Of a stretch of 64,000 nucleotides of DNA, positions 45,929 to 57,656 are shown piece after piece (the first letter of the stretch is position 1; every line of letters begins with the position of its first letter). The position numbers were made by a program, and so were the translations under genes. The notes beneath the pieces were generated by a model. The model was not told the origin of the DNA and did no database searches. It saw nothing but the letters and a program-made list of their open reading frames with translations. Source of the DNA: Eupeodes corollae (lineage: Eukaryota > Arthropoda > Insecta > Diptera > Syrphidae); NCBI RefSeq assembly GCF_945859685.1, contig NC_079147.1:234294765-234358764 (forward strand), given 5' to 3'.

Positions 45929-47975
45929 AAAAGAGGCTGGGATGCGACCCACACTGATAACTTCCCATCCCGTCTGTCGATTTGTTTTGCTATATGTACT
46001 CGTATCAAATTTGAGTACTATTTTTTGTAGATTTTATTTTTTATGAAAAATCGGACTGTTGGATTTTTATATAAAAATTACTGAATATTGAAAACAATAT
46101 TTTCTGTGAAATAAAATAAGTTTGAAGCTAATATTTTTAATTTTTGAAAAGCTATTTGAGTCGAAAGTAAATTTTACCAAGTTTTAGTATTATTTTTTTT
46201 AGAGTTTTATTTTTTGTAAAAAAACTGTCAATTCGAATTTTTTAAAAATTTTACCAAATTTTGAAAACTGTATTTCTTATAAGAAAAAATTTGTTTAAAG
46301 CCAATATTTAAAAGTTTTGAAGAGATATTTGAGTTGAAAATCAATTTTTACCAATTCTTATACATTTTTTTTAGGTTTTTATTTTTTGTAAAAAAAACTG
46401 TCAATTTGATTTTTCTCAACATTTTTCAAAATGTTGAAAACAATATTTCTTATAAGATAAAATAAGCTTGAAGGCTAAATTTCAAGTTTTTGAAAAGATA
46501 TTTGAATCGATATTCAATTTTTACGAACTTTGAGTAAAGTGTTTTTTAAATTTTTATTTTTTATAAAAAGAACTGTCTCTCAAAATTTTATCAGATATCA
46601 AAAACATTATTCTTCGTTGCACAAAATTTTTTTAGAGATGAAATCATATTTCAGTCCTAAAATTTTGGAGGTGACAATTTTTTTTTTCAGTTTTATTGAT
46701 TTATAAAAAAACCGTTATATTCATTTTTTTCAAAAAATATACCTGTTTGGTATCACATTACAATATATTATATAAAATTTAATTCAAGTCTCTAGCGTTT
46801 TTGGTTCGTAAGATATTTAGGGTTAACCAAAATTTTCACCTTTTTTTCAAACTGCTATGATAAAAAAATCCACCCACGCAATTTTCTTGAGAGCCTTTTC
46901 TGCACTTTCTGACTTATTATCTGTATCAAATCAAATCAAATGGGGTGGCGCAACAGTCCGTTGTGAACCAGGGCCTAGTGACTTACAACTCTCAACCATT
47001 CCTGTGTGCGAGTTATGTTGTCAGGAATGGAGGGGACCTACAATTTTATGCCGAATCCGAACGGCTAATTTCAAAAAGCACTTTTTCATGACAAGAATTA
47101 CTCTTGAAGGATTTGTCAATTCCTCGCAAGAGGCAGTACCCGCGAAAATTAATTTTTTTTTTTAAATTAAGGTGGCACAGGCAGGGATTGAACCCAAGAC
47201 TCCTTGCATGATAGTCCAACGCACAAACCATCATGCCACGGGTACTACCTTATTATCTGTATAGCAAAGTTTATTTGAAGTTGATATCTTTTCTGGTTCT
47301 TGAGCTATGGAGGACGAAAAAAACGTCGCGAACGTACGGATTTACGAACGTACGTACACACGCACGCACAGACATCTTTCTAAAAATCTTTTATTTCGAC
47401 TCTAGGGAACTTGAAACGTCGAGAAATGTCAAAATTTTCAATTTGACAAATCGGACCCATTACAATAACTTCCTTTGGGAAGTTAAAAATTGAGTTGACA
47501 GTTTTTTTACAAAAAATAAAAACCTAAAAAAAAAACAATACTAAGACTTAGTAAAAATTTACTTTCGACTCAAATATCTTTTCAAAATTATAAAATATTG
47601 GCTTCAAACTATTTTTATCTGATAGAAAATATTGTTTTTGGCATTCGGTAAATTTTTTTTATAAAAATCCAACAGTCAGCTTTTTTCATACAAAATTAAA
47701 ATCTAAACATTCATTAATTTTTTTATAAAAATCCAAAAGTCAGTTTTTTCATAAAAAAATTAAAATCAGAAAAAAATAGTACGCAAAATTGGTAAAAAAT
47801 GATTTCCGTCTAAAAATCTCAAACTATTTCATCATATACAAACATTTAAAAAAAAATTAAGAATAATTCACCTGACAACTTTTTTAACAAAACACGAAAA
47901 CCTACTTTTTAAGGAAAACAAATCTAAAGACGGGATGGAAGTTATCAGTGTGGGTCGCATCCCATCCTCTTTTTT
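45929..47975. mobile_element. Fold-back element with 170-bp internal units (nested SINE)
   Basis: Termini 45929-45970 and about 47933-47975 are inverted repeats (GAGGNTGGGATGCGACCC, then CACTGATAACTTCC). Inside the left half, a unit starting GAAAACAATATTT recurs at 46090, 46263, 46436 and, diverged, 46599: a period of about 165-173 bp. The right half carries the same unit inverted (about 47500-47900). A central part contains ACGTACG/CACGCACG-rich DNA (47325-47370) and GACAAATCGG with TTCCTTTGGGAAGTT. No transposase frame is present. SINE copy e is nested at 46927-47248. Confidence 0.75.
46927..47248 (-). mobile_element. tRNA-derived SINE, copy e
   Basis: Full-length reverse-oriented copy flanked by a perfect 14-bp duplication CTTATTATCTGTAT (46913-46926 and 47249-47262). 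The tail, read in SINE sense, is a repeated ATTTG motif. The B box is read as GGGATTGAACCC on the plus strand near 47185. Confidence 0.92.
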
Positions 47976-50715
47976 AATTTTCATTGCCATCTGTCAATTT
48001 GTCTCTCATTCTAAATGTTTGATTCCAATCTGGAAATTTGTGTCCAATGACAAAAAGTTTCAATGCTATTACCAAACTGTCAAAAATATCCAATTATTTA
48101 TTATTCAATGATGAAACTATCGCTTTTGAAATTTGACAAGTAAAAACAATTATTACTAAAAACGAAAACAATTTTTTGCATCGTTAATCACCTCAGATAG
48201 CGATTCTAAAACTAGCAGACCAATTTCAGCTATTGCGTCAAATTATTGGTCTAAGAATCGAAATCGAATAAAATTATAAGGATTTTGATTTTCATCGAAA
48301 AATATGTTCAGTTTTACCCGGAAGATCCGGGCGTTAACGAGTGGTGTTTCGGCGTAGTGCCTTCTTACGCATTTTTTTTTAATCTAATAAGTTTAAGTTT
48401 AAATTTAAAGAAATTAAAATAACAATCCTTTGTCTTGGCACACACATTATTAAATTGAATTGAATTGACAGAATGATTGACTTGACAGAGAAAACTCCAT
48501 AGCCAGAGGCCCATCATCATAGATAAAACGTCAATATGGATCGAACGTCATCTTTCAGTCTCTTCATGCCGGTTTGACAGTTTCAAAAGTTGAACGTGAT
48601 GGGTGCGTTCTACAAGTGGAATTTTTTCATTTCGAGCTCGGAAACTCTATGAATCATTGATAAAAAGCCGCTTCATTTCTAAAATGTCATTCGAAATGTA
48701 CATATTTAACTCATTCGAAAAAAAAGATTCGTAAACTGTGATTAGATTGAACTTCCGAGAGACAAAATTAGAAGTTATTGATGTGGACAACAACCGTGGA
48801 AATTTTGGAAACTCAAAAGTGGAATTCGTGAAGTTTTCCAGAACATACAATCGCAAATGTGTAAATTTAACATATAAAATGTCTTGAAATGGAAATTGTT
48901 CTGCAATCTTAGCCTTGAAATGTATTAATTGGATACCTTTCTCTTCATAATTAAATAAAAGTCTATTAGCTTCTCACTTTTAAAAAATATCAAAATTAAA
49001 CTTCTTATTGGAAAATCCATTATAAGTAACGATTTTAGCGTATCGTATAAGTCCTATTTTGAAAATCAATTTTAATTCAAAAGCATTTTGAATACTTATA
49101 AAATATCAAGAGAAGACTATATCTGGGCATAGGTCAATAGGTTCTGAATGATGAAGACTCACAACATCAAAATTCAAAACTTAAAAAAAAACAACAATCA
49201 TTGAATTCGTCATACTCAAATTAAGTTGACATATAAAGAGTGTCTACTTCCTTGGAAGCCTCTATAAAACATTGTTTCAAAAAAGTCTCAAATTACAGGA
49301 AGTCTTGTCAATGTACACGACATTTGCATAAGAAAAGAAGAGCTATAAGTATAAAGAGTATATAAAGTTATGGTTACATGTCCATTATGTTATACCCAAC
49401 ATTTGATGTTGCACTTTTTGGTTTGGTCACCACAAAAAGGATATCCGAATTTATAAACGAGTAGGTACTTTTGTCAAGAGCAGCCACAAAAATACGTCAG
49501 GTTTATAGAACGTCATGATGACACACAAAGTATACATAAGTCATGTGTTGTTTATTTTGTTTGTTTTCAAAGTGACTCACAACTTTTCACAGGAAAACCC
49601 TTATCACTCTAGAGTAATTATTTCTATGTACTGTAGACTAGGTTATGTTTTTCAATGAATCAACGACTATCGTTGTTAAGCACTTGAAATTCTTAGTGAA
49701 ATTATTCTAAATAGCTTTGATATCAGTATCAGCTTCTGGTGGGTTGTGCCTCATGCACTAATAAACCAGAAGAAATTAATCTGAGCACTTGCGTGCTGAC
49801 GCTACTGCGGCTGAGTCCGCCCGACCGATACAGCGTGGCATACCAAACCATACGTAATTCGGCCACATGCAGCCATATGGTTGAAGAGTTATCTTTTGAG
49901 ATAGTCTATCGAAATCCAAACTACAAACTACTGGATACGGATTTGGATTGGGAGGAGATGAAGCAGCAGCAGCGATGAAGATGATGATATGCGGCGATTT
50001 CTTCAATTCTTCTCTCGACTTCGTTAATGGAGCGTAATTAGTTTTCCCGAAGAAAATGCATTTAAATTGAACCCTTCTAATTGCATACCATACATTCAAG
50101 TCCGAGTACATAACTGATGGAGAGTCTTTAATGTTGGTTTCAAAACTTCAAACATAGGTATGTAGGTACTTTATTTTTATTTATTTGGAAGAAGAAATAT
50201 TTTGTGTATCTTTCTTTTTTTTCAATTAATTTTGATTTCATTTATCTTCATTTAAGTTAAATAGAAAATTAAATGCATTTTCTCTTCTTAATGTTAAGAA
50301 ATCTAAACAACAACGATAGAAGAACTTTTACATATTGATCTTTTGCGGTGTTGAAATAGTGGCAATCGAAAGCCAGCATCATACAATTTGAGGGCTTTGG
50401 GATATGTGGAGATAGTTGAACATGCTTGAATGCATTTCATATACTTAATTACATTTAGGTGGGTATATTTGCTGGAAGTAAATATATTGTTCTTTCTTGG
50501 TTTCGAAAAATTTAGAAGGATAGGTAAATAAATCAAGAGATGAAATACAATTTTCAAGAAAGTCTTACTATGTATTAGTACAAACATGGTTTATTGGATT
50601 TAATAGGGTTTGAAATTAGTAGACCTGCAGTTTGTAGAATGGTATAAATTCATTTCAAACATTGATGAAGATAGAAGTTTACTTTCTCTAAGGTGTAATA
50701 AAAATGATTTGAGTT
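47976..50715. other. Intronic stretch, no gene recognised
   Basis: No recognisable protein. A short GC-rich palindrome CCCGGAAGATCCGGG lies at about 48318-48332, followed by GTGGTGTTTCGGCGTAGTGC and a run of T, which may be the end of an unrecognised transposon. The frames at 49739-49978 and 49776-50111 match nothing I know. Confidence 0.5.
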
Positions 50716-50719
50716 ATGT

Positions 50720-51685
50720 TCGGTTAATTTTGAATTAATCAAATCGATACCCACCATCTCTTTATCGATTTTAAAGCCGCGTATGACAGCATCTATAGGG
50801 AAGTGCTCTACCGAGCAATGTCTAGTTTTGGCTCCCCTGTCAAACTTATCCGTTTGTGCAGAATGACGATGGAGAATGCACGCTGCTCTATCAATGTCGG
50901 AAAAGATCTTACCGATGTATTTGATGTCAAAAAAGGTTTTAGACAAGGCGATGCACTGTCATGCGCCTTCTTCAACATCGTTCTGGAAAGAACTGTGCAA
51001 AGCTTAATCGTCAACACTAGAGGCACAATCTTCCAAAGGTCCATTACTCGGTTACGCAGATGATATTGACATAATTGGAAGATCAAAGCGTGATGTCAGT
51101 GGAGCGTTTTTGAGCATTGTGACGGAAGCGAAGAAGATGGATTTAGTGGTCAATAAGGGCAAGACCAAGAATCGCTGCTTCTTTGGACTTAGAATTCAAT
51201 TGAGAAGTAAAGTCCTCTCTCGAGCATCTAAAATCACCATCAATAAGACAATTACTATCCCGGTTCTCATTAATGGCGCTGAGGCCTGGACCCTGTCAAA
51301 GAGAGATGAGAGTGTCTTAGGATGCTTCGAGAGAAAAATTCTTCGGGTGATTTTTAGTTCCGTACGCAAAGATGGAGAATGGAGGAGAAGATATAACGAC
51401 GAACTGTACGGGCTGTACAGCGACACTGACATAGTTAGCAGACTTAAAGTCCAACGACTTAGTCCACGCTACAGCCCTGAAGGTCTTCAAATCTAATCCC
51501 GAGGGACAGCGCAGTAGAGGAAGACCGCGACTCAGATAGCGCACTGAGGTGGGTGAAGACCTCAACCAACTTGGCGTGGGAAACTGGAGACAGCTAGCTA
51601 GGGACCGAGCTGGCTGGAGACGCATGTTGGTTGAGGCTCAGGCCGCCGGGACTGTAGCGCCACCTTAAGTAAGTAATTAATTAAA
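50720..51685 (+). mobile_element. RTE-like LINE, copy 2 (5'-truncated, 3' end kept)
   Basis: Plus-strand copy of the LINE at 1-2478. DFKAAYDSIYREVLYRAM, LIRLCRMTMENARCSI and DVKKGFRQGDALSCAFFNIVLERTVQS are readable (50770-51010), with GFRQGD intact, then YADDIDIIGR near 51057. About 150 bp between KGKTK and NRCFFGL, present in copy 1, is deleted near 51170. The C-terminal block runs to RDRAGWRRMLVEAQAAGTVAPP. The 3' end is GGGACTGTAGCGCCACC (51648-51664), followed by a short A/T repeat TTAAGTAAGTAATTAATTAA. Confidence 0.88.
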
Positions 51686-51756
51686 TTTCTTAAAAGAATG
51701 AAAATATCAACGAGTCTTGAAGTCTTGTACATTTATTAGTACTAAAGTAAACCTTT

Positions 51757-51965
51757 ACCCGTTCCGTGATGGTTAGTGCTTTGGACTGTCAAGCCGGAGG
51801 TCTTGCGTTCAAACCCTGCCTATGCGATCTAAAGTTTTTTTTTACACGGGTACTGCCTATTGCTAGGAATTGACAACTCCTCCAAGAATAATTTTTGTCA
51901 TGAAAAGTGCTATCTCAAATAAGCTGTTCGGATTCAGCTTAAAACAATAGGTCCACATCCGGACC
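51757..51965 (+). mobile_element. tRNA-derived SINE, copy f (3'-decayed)
   Basis: Head CCGTGATGGTTAGTGCTTTGG and B box GTTCAAACCC, then the body GGGTACTGCCTATTGCTAGG, continuing to CGGATTCAGCTTAAAACAATA. The usual 3' end is missing. Confidence 0.85.
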
Positions 51966-52099
51966 GCTGCCCCATTTTCTGCAGACCCGCGAGAACACAC
52001 TAAAGACTTACACTTAAGACTACTTCCGACACAAATTAAATTGCAAGTTTACTATCAAGTTACTCATCTTCGATCCAGATCATAAGTCGCTTAATGACT

Positions 52100-53492
52100 G
52101 AGCAGGAAAAATGTAGTGAGGCTTCTTTACGTATTTCTTAGACTCTGGATTAACATATGAAACCATTTACTGATGCTGACGTAGTTAAAGAATGCTTTCT
52201 TAAGGCAGAAAATGCTTTATTTGAGAACAAATAGGATGTTGTTGACTATTACGCCTTGGTTATGGATGAATCATGTGATGTCACACAGTTAATTATTGTT
52301 GTACGCTACCTGGACAAAACGAGAGAAACTTTTGTTAAGAAGATATTGGCTCTTTGGGCGCTCTTAGGAAGAACCTGAGGAGAAGACATGACCAAAGCAG
52401 TGAGAGATTATTTTGAAAAAGATGAGTTAGACTTGAAGAAGCTCTTATCGGTAACTACTGACGGAGCGTCAACAAGTTGGCAATACAAAAGTTCACTTGT
52501 TGAGAAGCAATGAGAGATGTAATGAAAAATTGATTTCCTACCACTGTATTATTCATCAAACTGTGCTTATGCAAGAAGTGATGAAAAAACTAAACTTTCT
52601 TCTTGTTAAATCATCATTGCAACATCGTGAATTGAAATCATTTCTTGAAGAAGTTGATGCACAATATGACGATCTACTATTGCATAATAAAGTCAAATGG
52701 TTAAGTAAAGGCTGCGTTTAAGAAAGATTCTTCAGCATTTTAGAACACTTGAAGACATATCTTTTTAACAGTGATCAGACTGTAACAAACGTGTACTGAA
52801 GCTTTCTAAACGAAAACTAAAATGTTGCTGTCATTGCTTGCTGAACGGATACTTTAAACCATATCAATGACCTGAACCATAAACTTCAAGGCAAGGGAAA
52901 GCTGGTATGCGAGCTCATGTCAGATGTCAAAAGTTTCTCTTGATTATTGATCTTGGAAATGACTGGTTACACTTCCAAAATTTAAATAAAATAATCAGCA
53001 GTGACAAGGAGACTGACGTCAGCCAATTCAAGACGATCATTTTGGATCTTAAATCGGAATTTCAAAAAAGGTTCGCAGATTTTAAGAAAATTGAGAATTT
53101 TGTAGAATTTCTTACTCTCTACATTCTGATGGTGAATAGAGCAATGAAGCTGCAATTGTTTTCGGAAGGGATAAAGCTACTCTGCATATGGAAATTACCG
53201 ACTTCCAAGACAACACAAAAAATCGGAAGTTTCCAGTGAAAAGTTCTAAATAAAATTTGTGTTTGGTAATAAATATCCAGAATTACAAAAATTACCTTTG
53301 AAACTTCTTTCTTTGTTTGGATCGAAATATATTTGTAAAGCAGCATTTTCGACGATGAAGTTCATTAAGAATAAATTTAGATCTCGACTTACTACTGAAC
53401 ATCTCCAGGATTTAAAGTCAATATTTTGCACCAATTTTACTCCAAACTTCAGACAAATAATTCGTAACAAAAAATATCATTTTTCGTATTGA
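52100..53492 (+). pseudogene. hAT-superfamily transposase remnant (DUF4371/Charlie-like)
   Basis: Plus-strand text with many stops: KPFTDADVVKECFLKAENALFENK, DYYALVMDESCDVTQLIIVVRYLDK (catalytic Asp region), KKLLSVTTDGAS (second Asp region), ISYHCIIHQTVL, SSLQHRELKSFLEEVDAQYDDLLLHNKVKWLSKG and a C-terminal LKLLSLFGSKYICKAAFSTMKFIKNKFRSRLTTEHL, the hAT dimerisation block. The order matches the ZBED5/SCAND3-like group of hAT transposases. An N-terminal BED finger is not found. Frameshifts near 52490, 52720 and 53235 make it non-functional; no terminal repeats were identified. Confidence 0.82.
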
Positions 53493-53639
53493 TACCTATG
53501 TAACAAAATACCATTGTTATTTCCTTAATTACATTTGTTTAATAAATATTTGTTCTTATAAATAAAATGTGCGAACAACGATGGTCATTTTATTTCTTTA
53601 AACGGACCCCCAACGAAATTAATTGGAGACCAATGGTCT

Positions 53640-53900
53640 ACGGCTTCAATTATTGAGTCTTTACGTAAAATACGCCATAATGTGATCTGAGCGATTTCCA
53701 ATTCTTAAGAAATCCGTAAAATTGATTGATTTGAATAGTTTGCAACGGACGCCGCGCCGTGCCGTCAATTTTATTTGATAATGGTCTACGGCATCAATTC
53801 TTGAGTCCTAATGTAAAATACGCCTTAATGTGGTCTGAGTGATTTCCAATTCTTGAGACTGCCGTAAAATTGATTGATTTGGATAGTTTGCTACGGAGGT
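53640..53900 (-). pseudogene. Mariner-like transposase N-terminal fragment, tandemly duplicated
   Basis: Two direct copies of a roughly 120-bp block lie about 141 bp apart (TGGTCTACGGC at 53634 and 53780). Read on the minus strand, the second gives NQSILRQSQELEITQTTLRRILH, which resembles the helix-turn-helix linker of mariner-type transposases (SIRRRSQxLxISxTSLRRILHKDL). The rest of the transposase is absent. Confidence 0.55.
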
Positions 53901-54075
53901 TTGAACGGTAGTGTTACAGTTTCTAGCAACCCGTTGTCTCACTCACGTATGGCAATATCACACAACGAATATGTAGATTCAAATTTTCTACTAATGTGCG
54001 AGAATTTCGAACGAAAATTTGAGATCAAGTTCTTCAAGATGTGGTCGTGTACTTTACCATAATGATAAGGGCTAT

Positions 54076-54152
54076 GTTCCAGACATTTCTCGCACTAAAA
54101 GTTTGTCAAATTTGATGAAATGCTTTCAGAGTGAAAGCAAAATGTCTGGAAC
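54076..54152. repeat. Perfect 13-bp inverted repeat with a 51-bp loop
   Basis: GTTCCAGACATTT (54076-54088) is the exact reverse complement of 54140-54152, separated by 51 bp. It would form a hairpin in single-stranded DNA or RNA. Its origin is not known. Confidence 0.8.
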
Positions 54153-54259
54153 GGTTTTCGCACCAATTTGCACGAGTTTGGACTACTTTTTTAATGTCAA
54201 AAAATATACTCGAGCAGAGTTACCAAAGATCATTGATAAATTTTAATCAACTTAATCAT

Positions 54260-55382
54260 GAACAAAAATCTAATAAAATAAATATCAACTTAAGTAAATA
54301 AAAATACAAAAAATTCCTTAAATTATAAAACTTAAATGAAAATCACTACCATTTTTAATAAATATATGTTTTTTGTAATACAAATTTCTTCTTCAGTAGC
54401 AGTTTATTAAAAAGATATACATTTCATGAAAATTATGTGATTTATTAACAATATTTAAACAATATTCACATTTACCAAAACTAAAATGAAAATAAAACAA
54501 TTACTCAGTCAACCACTAATCAAAAATAGTTTTTCCTTCTGTCATTAATTGCCGTGAACGTCAAATTGAATTTGACAACCAGGCCAGAAATCGCCAGAAA
54601 AAATTCCTCCGACTAAGAATTAGCACACTTTTGAAGTGTGGTACGACTTCCGACTAAAAATTACTAAAACTTTTAGTCTGAAACTTTTGAAACTAGTTGA
54701 ATGTTGAGTTTACTGAATAAATAGACAATGACAGTTTGATGATTAGTGAAAACGTGCTTTCAAAAATTAAATTCAAAGTTGTCAAGTCTCTCATAAGAAA
54801 TACTGACATTTATGCAAAAAATCTTCTGTGCGAAAGAAATATCGAATCATATGATAATGAAATTGAATCAATTTGTATCTCAACTAAACTAAACTTATTT
54901 GCTAAAAGGTTTGTTATGTCAGCTCATTGACAGCTATATTGTCAGAACACTGACTGATCTGGAAATCTGAGAGGCGTGTGCATAAGCTAAAATTTTCATC
55001 TAATATTCCAAAGATTATGCATCGTATTGCTGAGTTTCATAAATTTCGTCAAATATCAGCAAATAGCATTTTTAAAAGTCCTTATGTAGGTAGTTAGGTG
55101 ACTAAAATAGGAGATAAATGGGTATAAGGGCTAAAAATAATTAAGTTTGAGAAATTTGTAGACATTCTTCGACTGATAATAAATCTATGTGATTTTTCGC
55201 AAACTATTTTCTAAAACCTAATTTTTCACTTAAAACATGTTTTTTTTTTAAAAACAAGTAAAAACGCATTGGATAAATCTGCCAAAGAACTTGTCTGAAA
55301 TTCTTAAAAAAGACAAATGTAGATCTTAAAGTACTGAATGTCAAAAACGGTACAGGCACTTTCAATTTCTCCTAAATAAATA
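54260..55382. other. Intronic stretch, nothing recognised
   Basis: Very AT-rich. The only frame of note (54736-54930, 64 codons) has no recognisable domain. Confidence 0.5.
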
Positions 55383-55717
55383 AATTGGTTGGCGCAACAG
55401 TCCGTTTGAGAACTAGGGCCTAGTGACTGACAACTCTCAACCATTCCTGTGTGCGAATCAGGGATGGAAGGGACCTACAGTTTTAAGCCGAATCCGAACG
55501 GCAAATTTGAGAAAGCACTTTTCATGACAAGAATTACTCTTGGAGAATTTGTCAATTTCTCGTAACCCGTGAAAAAACTTTAGATGGCACAGGCAGGGGT
55601 CGAACCCAAGACCTCTGGCATGAAAGTCCAACGCACTTTTGGTTTTTTTTGTACACTTTTTTTTAAATTCATTTTTATTAAGGCTAACGCACTAACCATC
55701 ATGCCACGGTTACTACA
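55383..55717 (-). mobile_element. tRNA-derived SINE, copy g, carrying a 49-bp insertion
   Basis: Reverse-oriented copy with tail and GGCGCAACAG on the left and head ACTAACCATCATGCCACGG on the right. Between the B-box and A-box regions a 49-bp T-rich segment (55637-55685) is inserted, flanked by the direct repeat AACGCAC (55630-55636 and 55686-55692). Confidence 0.9.
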
Positions 55718-57599
55718 GTCCTCATGTAGGTGTCTAAATTAGTGGTTAAATAGCTAAGGGTTAAGAATAATTAAGTTTGAGATATCAATACTGATTGCAA
55801 TAATAAATTTAAAAATATTTTTCGGTTCGGTTCGGCTAATTAATCTGTGTGTTTTCTAAAATGCAATTATTACTTAAAACAAGCTTTGTAAAATAACTTA
55901 AAATACACAATTGAATGAATTTGTAAGAAAATGTTACTAAAGTTTTTAAAAAAGACTAAGTACTGAATGTTGAAAACGGTTCAGACATCGGATTGATTGT
56001 TTTTTTTCACATTTATTCTTTTTTTTTTGAAATTGTATCTGTTTTGGTTTTCGAAGTAATTTGTTCGTACGTTTATTTTTGCACTGAATTATTTACTCGG
56101 ATTATTTGAACAGATTCTTTTTGTGTTTGTCTTTTATAAAGTACCTACCTATCGATCTAACTAGGTACATAGAAAGCTTTTAAGAAGTTGTTTATTTATT
56201 TATTTTCTCATATCTTTGGGATACTGCCATTTAAACATAAATTATCACACCCTCCAACTCCTCTTAATTTAAGAATACAAATAAAATTAAGTCAAAATTA
56301 AAATGCGGTTCCAAAAACGGGATATATATCGAGCTAAAGATAACAAATTCATCTTAGCTATTATGGGCTATAATAAGTAGCTCGAAATCAAAAAGATCTA
56401 GAACAAAAACAGGTCTTAAAAAATCAGTATTTAAAACATTAAAATTTATTCGTTATTTATTTTTGTTTTATTTCACATTTTGTGTTGCATTTAAGTGGAT
56501 CTTTTTTTTTGTTGTATATCTTTCAACTTTATTTAGAAAAGTTCTAATTTAAATTTAAGATAAAGACAGATATTTTTTTTTTTCTTTAAATCACACGATG
56601 CAAATTTTAAAATTCTCGATCATGTTTCGTTAAAATGTTTCTATAATGTTTCTTCAAAACTATCAAACATTTTTAATTTCAATAGATAGTAAATGCATTG
56701 AATTTTTTTCAGTGATCAATAAACCTTCAAGAAAATATGTCTTTTAAAAAAATAATCTACAAGCCCCTAGTTTTTATTTGCAACATGAAAAATTACTGCA
56801 AAATTACCATTTTCTTCAAATTTAAAAAAGCTCGTTTTGCCATAAATTTCAATTATAATTTATGAACAACATACCCTTGTTCACATATAAATTCAATTCA
56901 ATTAGATTTTCCCAGCACATCTCAAGACTACGACGACGTTAACCATCTGATCTTATTACTCACTTAAGCTCTTAAAACCTTCCTAAATTAACCATTATAC
57001 ACACATCGCACAATTCCAATTAAAAAAAAAAGAATATTTTATTATACATTGAACGCAAAAAAAGAAATTAAACAAAATTATAAAATCCATCTGATAATTG
57101 TTTCAAATATTCATTTATTTGTCTATTTAGGTATCTACTCTACACGCGAGATCTTCATTTCCACTCTTTCCCATTATCAAAACTCGTAAAAGATCGACAT
57201 TCAGAACGATTATCTTTATTGGCAGGGTAGGGTATAGGTATACCTAAGCCTATACAGATAGATAGGTATATCTCTCAGAAAAATTTGTTTAAAACCGCAC
57301 AATCTAAACAAATCCATTTAAAAAGTATCTAATGTGGTCTGTTGCTTCTAATGTAGGGTTTTCTGATAAATAAAAATATACAGATACTTTTTTATATGCA
57401 AAAGAACTCGTAGATACGAAAACGATCTTTTCTCATTATTTATTTTATTTCCATGTTATCTAAATTTCCTTCGATCATTGTATTAAATTTCTGTTTAGGT
57501 AATCAAATCAAGTTACAAAAAATATCATTTTCATAACAAAATATTTGCTTACATTAACACAATTTTTTTGTTTATTAGTAATTCTAAAAATCAACTCAC
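55718..57599. other. Intronic stretch next to exon 1, nothing recognised
   Basis: AT-rich sequence free of recognisable transposons, adjoining the first coding exon. It is a reasonable place for conserved enhancers, but no motif is strong enough to call. Confidence 0.45.
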
Positions 57600-57656
57600 C
57601 TTAGCGCCGATTTGGTTTCCACACTGACCGGCTTGCAAGTGAACGATTTCCCTCAT
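57600..57656 (-). CDS. betaTub60D: betaTub60D, exon 1 (first coding exon)
   Basis: 57 nt encoding residues 1-19, MREIVHLQAGQCGNQIGAK, the universal start of beta-tubulins. MREI is the tetrapeptide recognised in co-translational autoregulation of tubulin mRNA, and QAGQCGNQIG binds the nucleotide. The ATG at 57656 is the only in-frame start that gives this motif. The donor is AAG|GTGAGT. A leader of about 200 nt precedes it if the promoter call is right. Confidence 0.97.

Larger units (their letters stand above)
22529..57599 (-). other. betaTub60D: betaTub60D intron 1 (35 kb), transposon-rich
   Basis: Phase 0 intron between AAG|GTGAGT (57600/57599) and TTGCAG|TTC (22529/22528). It contains two LINE families, Tc1, mariner, hAT, SINE, satellite and fold-back sequences, all listed separately. 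In Drosophila the first intron of this gene carries mesoderm enhancers and is much shorter; any enhancers kept here cannot be located by eye. Confidence 0.93.

Noticed and set aside
49739..50111. Overlapping frames of 79 and 111 codons on opposite strands
   Set aside because: No domain, no flanking splice signals of quality, and no family recognised; probably chance frames in an intron.
52100..53492. hAT transposase as a possible domesticated host gene
   Set aside because: Many stops and frameshifts in every part, so no selection for function is visible.
55131..55140. MEF2-like word CTAAAAATAA in betaTub60D intron 1
   Set aside because: Fits the consensus, but such words are expected often by chance in 35 kb of AT-rich DNA; no cluster with other muscle motifs was seen.
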